A stretch of DNA of 15,870 bases from JARRQB01 sp965368585 (GTDB lineage: Bacteria > Pseudomonadota > Gammaproteobacteria > Chromatiales > Chromatiaceae). Of the stretch, positions 14,770-15,870 are shown one piece after another (within the stretch, counting starts at the first letter, position 1; the number at the start of each line of letters is the position of its first letter). The DNA lies in NCBI GenBank assembly GCA_965368585.1, contig CBDUNM010000120.1, forward strand, positions 1 through 15,870, in the 5' to 3' direction. The notes under the pieces were generated by a model. It saw only the letters and a list, made by a program, of their open reading frames with translations. It was not told the DNA's origin and ran no database searches. The position numbers and the translations under genes are program-made.

Positions 14770-15870
14770 GCCTGCGGCGACCAGTACCAGACATGCGCGG
14801 CCGGCGGTTGCTTGTGATAGCGGGCCCACAGCGGTTCGGGGCGGTCCACCGGCCGTTGTTCCAGTACCGAGCAGGCGAGCTTGACGAACTCGGCGTGGGC
14901 CCAGGCCAGCGGCATGGCGGAACCGGTAGGGCCGCCGCGACGCAGCCGGCGCGCGGTCACCGCGTCGGCGTCCCAGACCTGTTCCGGCAGCATGCCGGCG
15001 CCATCGGCCATGGCCGCCATGGCCTGCAGGTAAGGCAGGGCATCGGCGCCCCGCGACAGCTCGAAATGGCCGCGCTCGCCGAGCAGTAACGGCCACGGCC
15101 GGCCCTGGCCGGTGCCGTCGAAAGGGGTGCCGTCCGCATGCTCCCCATAGCCGTCGCCGGTGTAGCGGTACCAACAGGGGCCCTGCGGCAGTTCGACGCG
15201 CAGCAGCGCGTCCAGCACCTTGACCGTATCGCCAATCAGCGGCGCATCGGGATCGCGCAATCCGTAGCGCACCAGTTGCAGGAAGTCGCCGCCGATTTGT
15301 TCATTGGCGGCCAGGCCGGGGTCTTGGCTGCGGTTCTTGATGGGGGCCACACGGGCCAGCACCGTATCGTCCAGCAGCGCTTCCGGCGGGGTGGAACGCA
15401 GATAGTGACCGCGCAGCCCGAAGCGGCGGTCGAGCGCGGTATCCCGCGCCACGGTCCAGTCGTCCAGGCGCGCATTCCAGTAGTCGGCCAGTTCCAACAC
15501 AAAGGCCTCCTGCGATGCCGGCAGAAAGCGCGCGCCCGAGACCAGCGCGGCGATACACACCGCCAGGGTAAAGGTGTTGACGCCGCTGTTTTCCTCCCAG
15601 CGGTCCTGCGGACTGGCTGGACCATTGCGGGCGATAAAGCCCAGGGCGCGCTGCGCCATGTCCGCAACCGCTATGCCGTTAAGGGCGTTACGGTCGGCGA
15701 GAGTGCCGGCCAGCAGCACCGGGAAGGCGACCTCGTCTAGCTGAATGCCGCTCCAGTAAGGTTTGCCGCCCAGCCACTGGTTTTGGAACCAGCTGCCGTC
15801 GCTGCGCTGGGTCGCCAGTAGATAACGCAGGACCTCCCGGGCGTCGGGTTCGGCACCCAAGGCAAGCAAC
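14535..15870 (-). CDS. GH15 glucoamylase/glucodextranase-like glycoside hydrolase, C-terminal part
   Basis: Partial gene; the 5' end lies beyond the right edge. The 444 or so visible residues form an (alpha/alpha)6-barrel enzyme that releases glucose from the non-reducing ends of alpha-glucans. Motifs include YWSGIQLDEVAFPVLLAG, DRWEENSGVNTFTLAV (the Glu pair of WEE contains the likely catalytic acid) and RPWPLLLGERGHFEL (Glu in GERG is the likely catalytic base), then MLPEQVWDAD and PLAWAHAEFVKL. These match bacterial GH15 glucoamylases and glucodextranases. The last 80 or so residues form a small C-terminal module ending VDILSD, also present as the remnant at 13206-13441. No sign of damage is visible. 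It is co-directional with corA and was probably its immediate upstream neighbour before the rearrangement. Maltooligosaccharide or glycogen use is inferred from the family. Confidence 0.9.
   Translation of the reverse strand, partial: LLALGAEPDAREVLRYLLATQRSDGSWFQNQWLGGKPYWSGIQLDEVAFPVLLAGTLADRNALNGIAVADMAQRALGFIARNGPASPQDRWEENSGVNTFTLAVCIAALVSGARFLPASQEAFVLELADYWNARLDDWTVARDTALDRRFGLRGHYLRSTPPEALLDDTVLARVAPIKNRSQDPGLAANEQIGGDFLQLVRYGLRDPDAPLIGDTVKVLDALLRVELPQGPCWYRYTGDGYGEHADGTPFDGTGQGRPWPLLLGERGHFELSRGADALPYLQAMAAMADGAGMLPEQVWDADAVTARRLRRGGPTGSAMPLAWAHAEFVKLACSVLEQRPVDRPEPLWARYHKQPPAAHVWYWSPQAPVRTLPTGKRLAICLTAPASIAWELDHGGQGETATTNPGLGVHIAELPALPPGSRRINFRISSDTSTRMYQVDILSD

Overview
The window is GC-rich, densely coded Gram-negative DNA. 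A split MacAB-type exporter, an OmpR/histidine-kinase pair, lipoprotein and outer-membrane proteins, an HdeA-like periplasmic protein and the codon usage suggest a gammaproteobacterium, possibly of the Chromatiales/Ectothiorhodospira kind. That placement is an inference; there is no rRNA or tRNA gene to confirm it.

Left part (1-4860), mostly minus strand. It opens with the 5' portion of a HlyD-family lipoprotein adaptor whose frame is broken at the lipobox by a third copy of an 8-bp tandem repeat. Next come a complete FtsH protease, a DUF6600-like secreted W-rich protein carrying an in-frame amber codon and a later frameshift, a complete HdeA-like periplasmic chaperone, and a degenerate EF-hand fragment. 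Several genes here are damaged while ftsH and the hdeA-like gene are intact, so the region looks like decaying accessory DNA around maintained genes.

Middle part (4860-12050). A DedA-family membrane protein on the plus strand appears to lack a block of about 35 central residues. It converges on a minus-strand operon of macA-like adaptor, ABC ATPase and macB-like permease, with a 6-bp gap and a 4-bp overlap between the genes. Upstream lie a small secreted two-cysteine protein and a divergent response regulator/histidine kinase operon (4-bp GTGA overlap) that could control the exporter. A 16-24 bp motif that contains the macA-like start codon occurs three times in the control regions, and an 8-8-8 palindrome lies upstream of the exporter.

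Right part (12050-15870). A CorA-type divalent-cation channel (minus), an outer-membrane beta-barrel gene (plus) with a perfect 26-bp palindromic terminator, and the 3' part of a GH15 glucoamylase-like gene (minus, running off the right edge). The roughly 320-bp corA/GH15 junction is present twice, on either side of the beta-barrel gene. The left copy keeps the real corA start plus a frameshifted GH15 C-terminal remnant. The right copy keeps the real GH15 end plus a dead corA start. This is the clearest rearrangement in the window.

I found no CRISPR array, tRNA, rRNA, transposase or integrase. The most interesting items are the repeat-frameshifted lipoprotein, the duplicated junction around the beta-barrel gene, and the thrice-repeated start-codon motif near the exporter.
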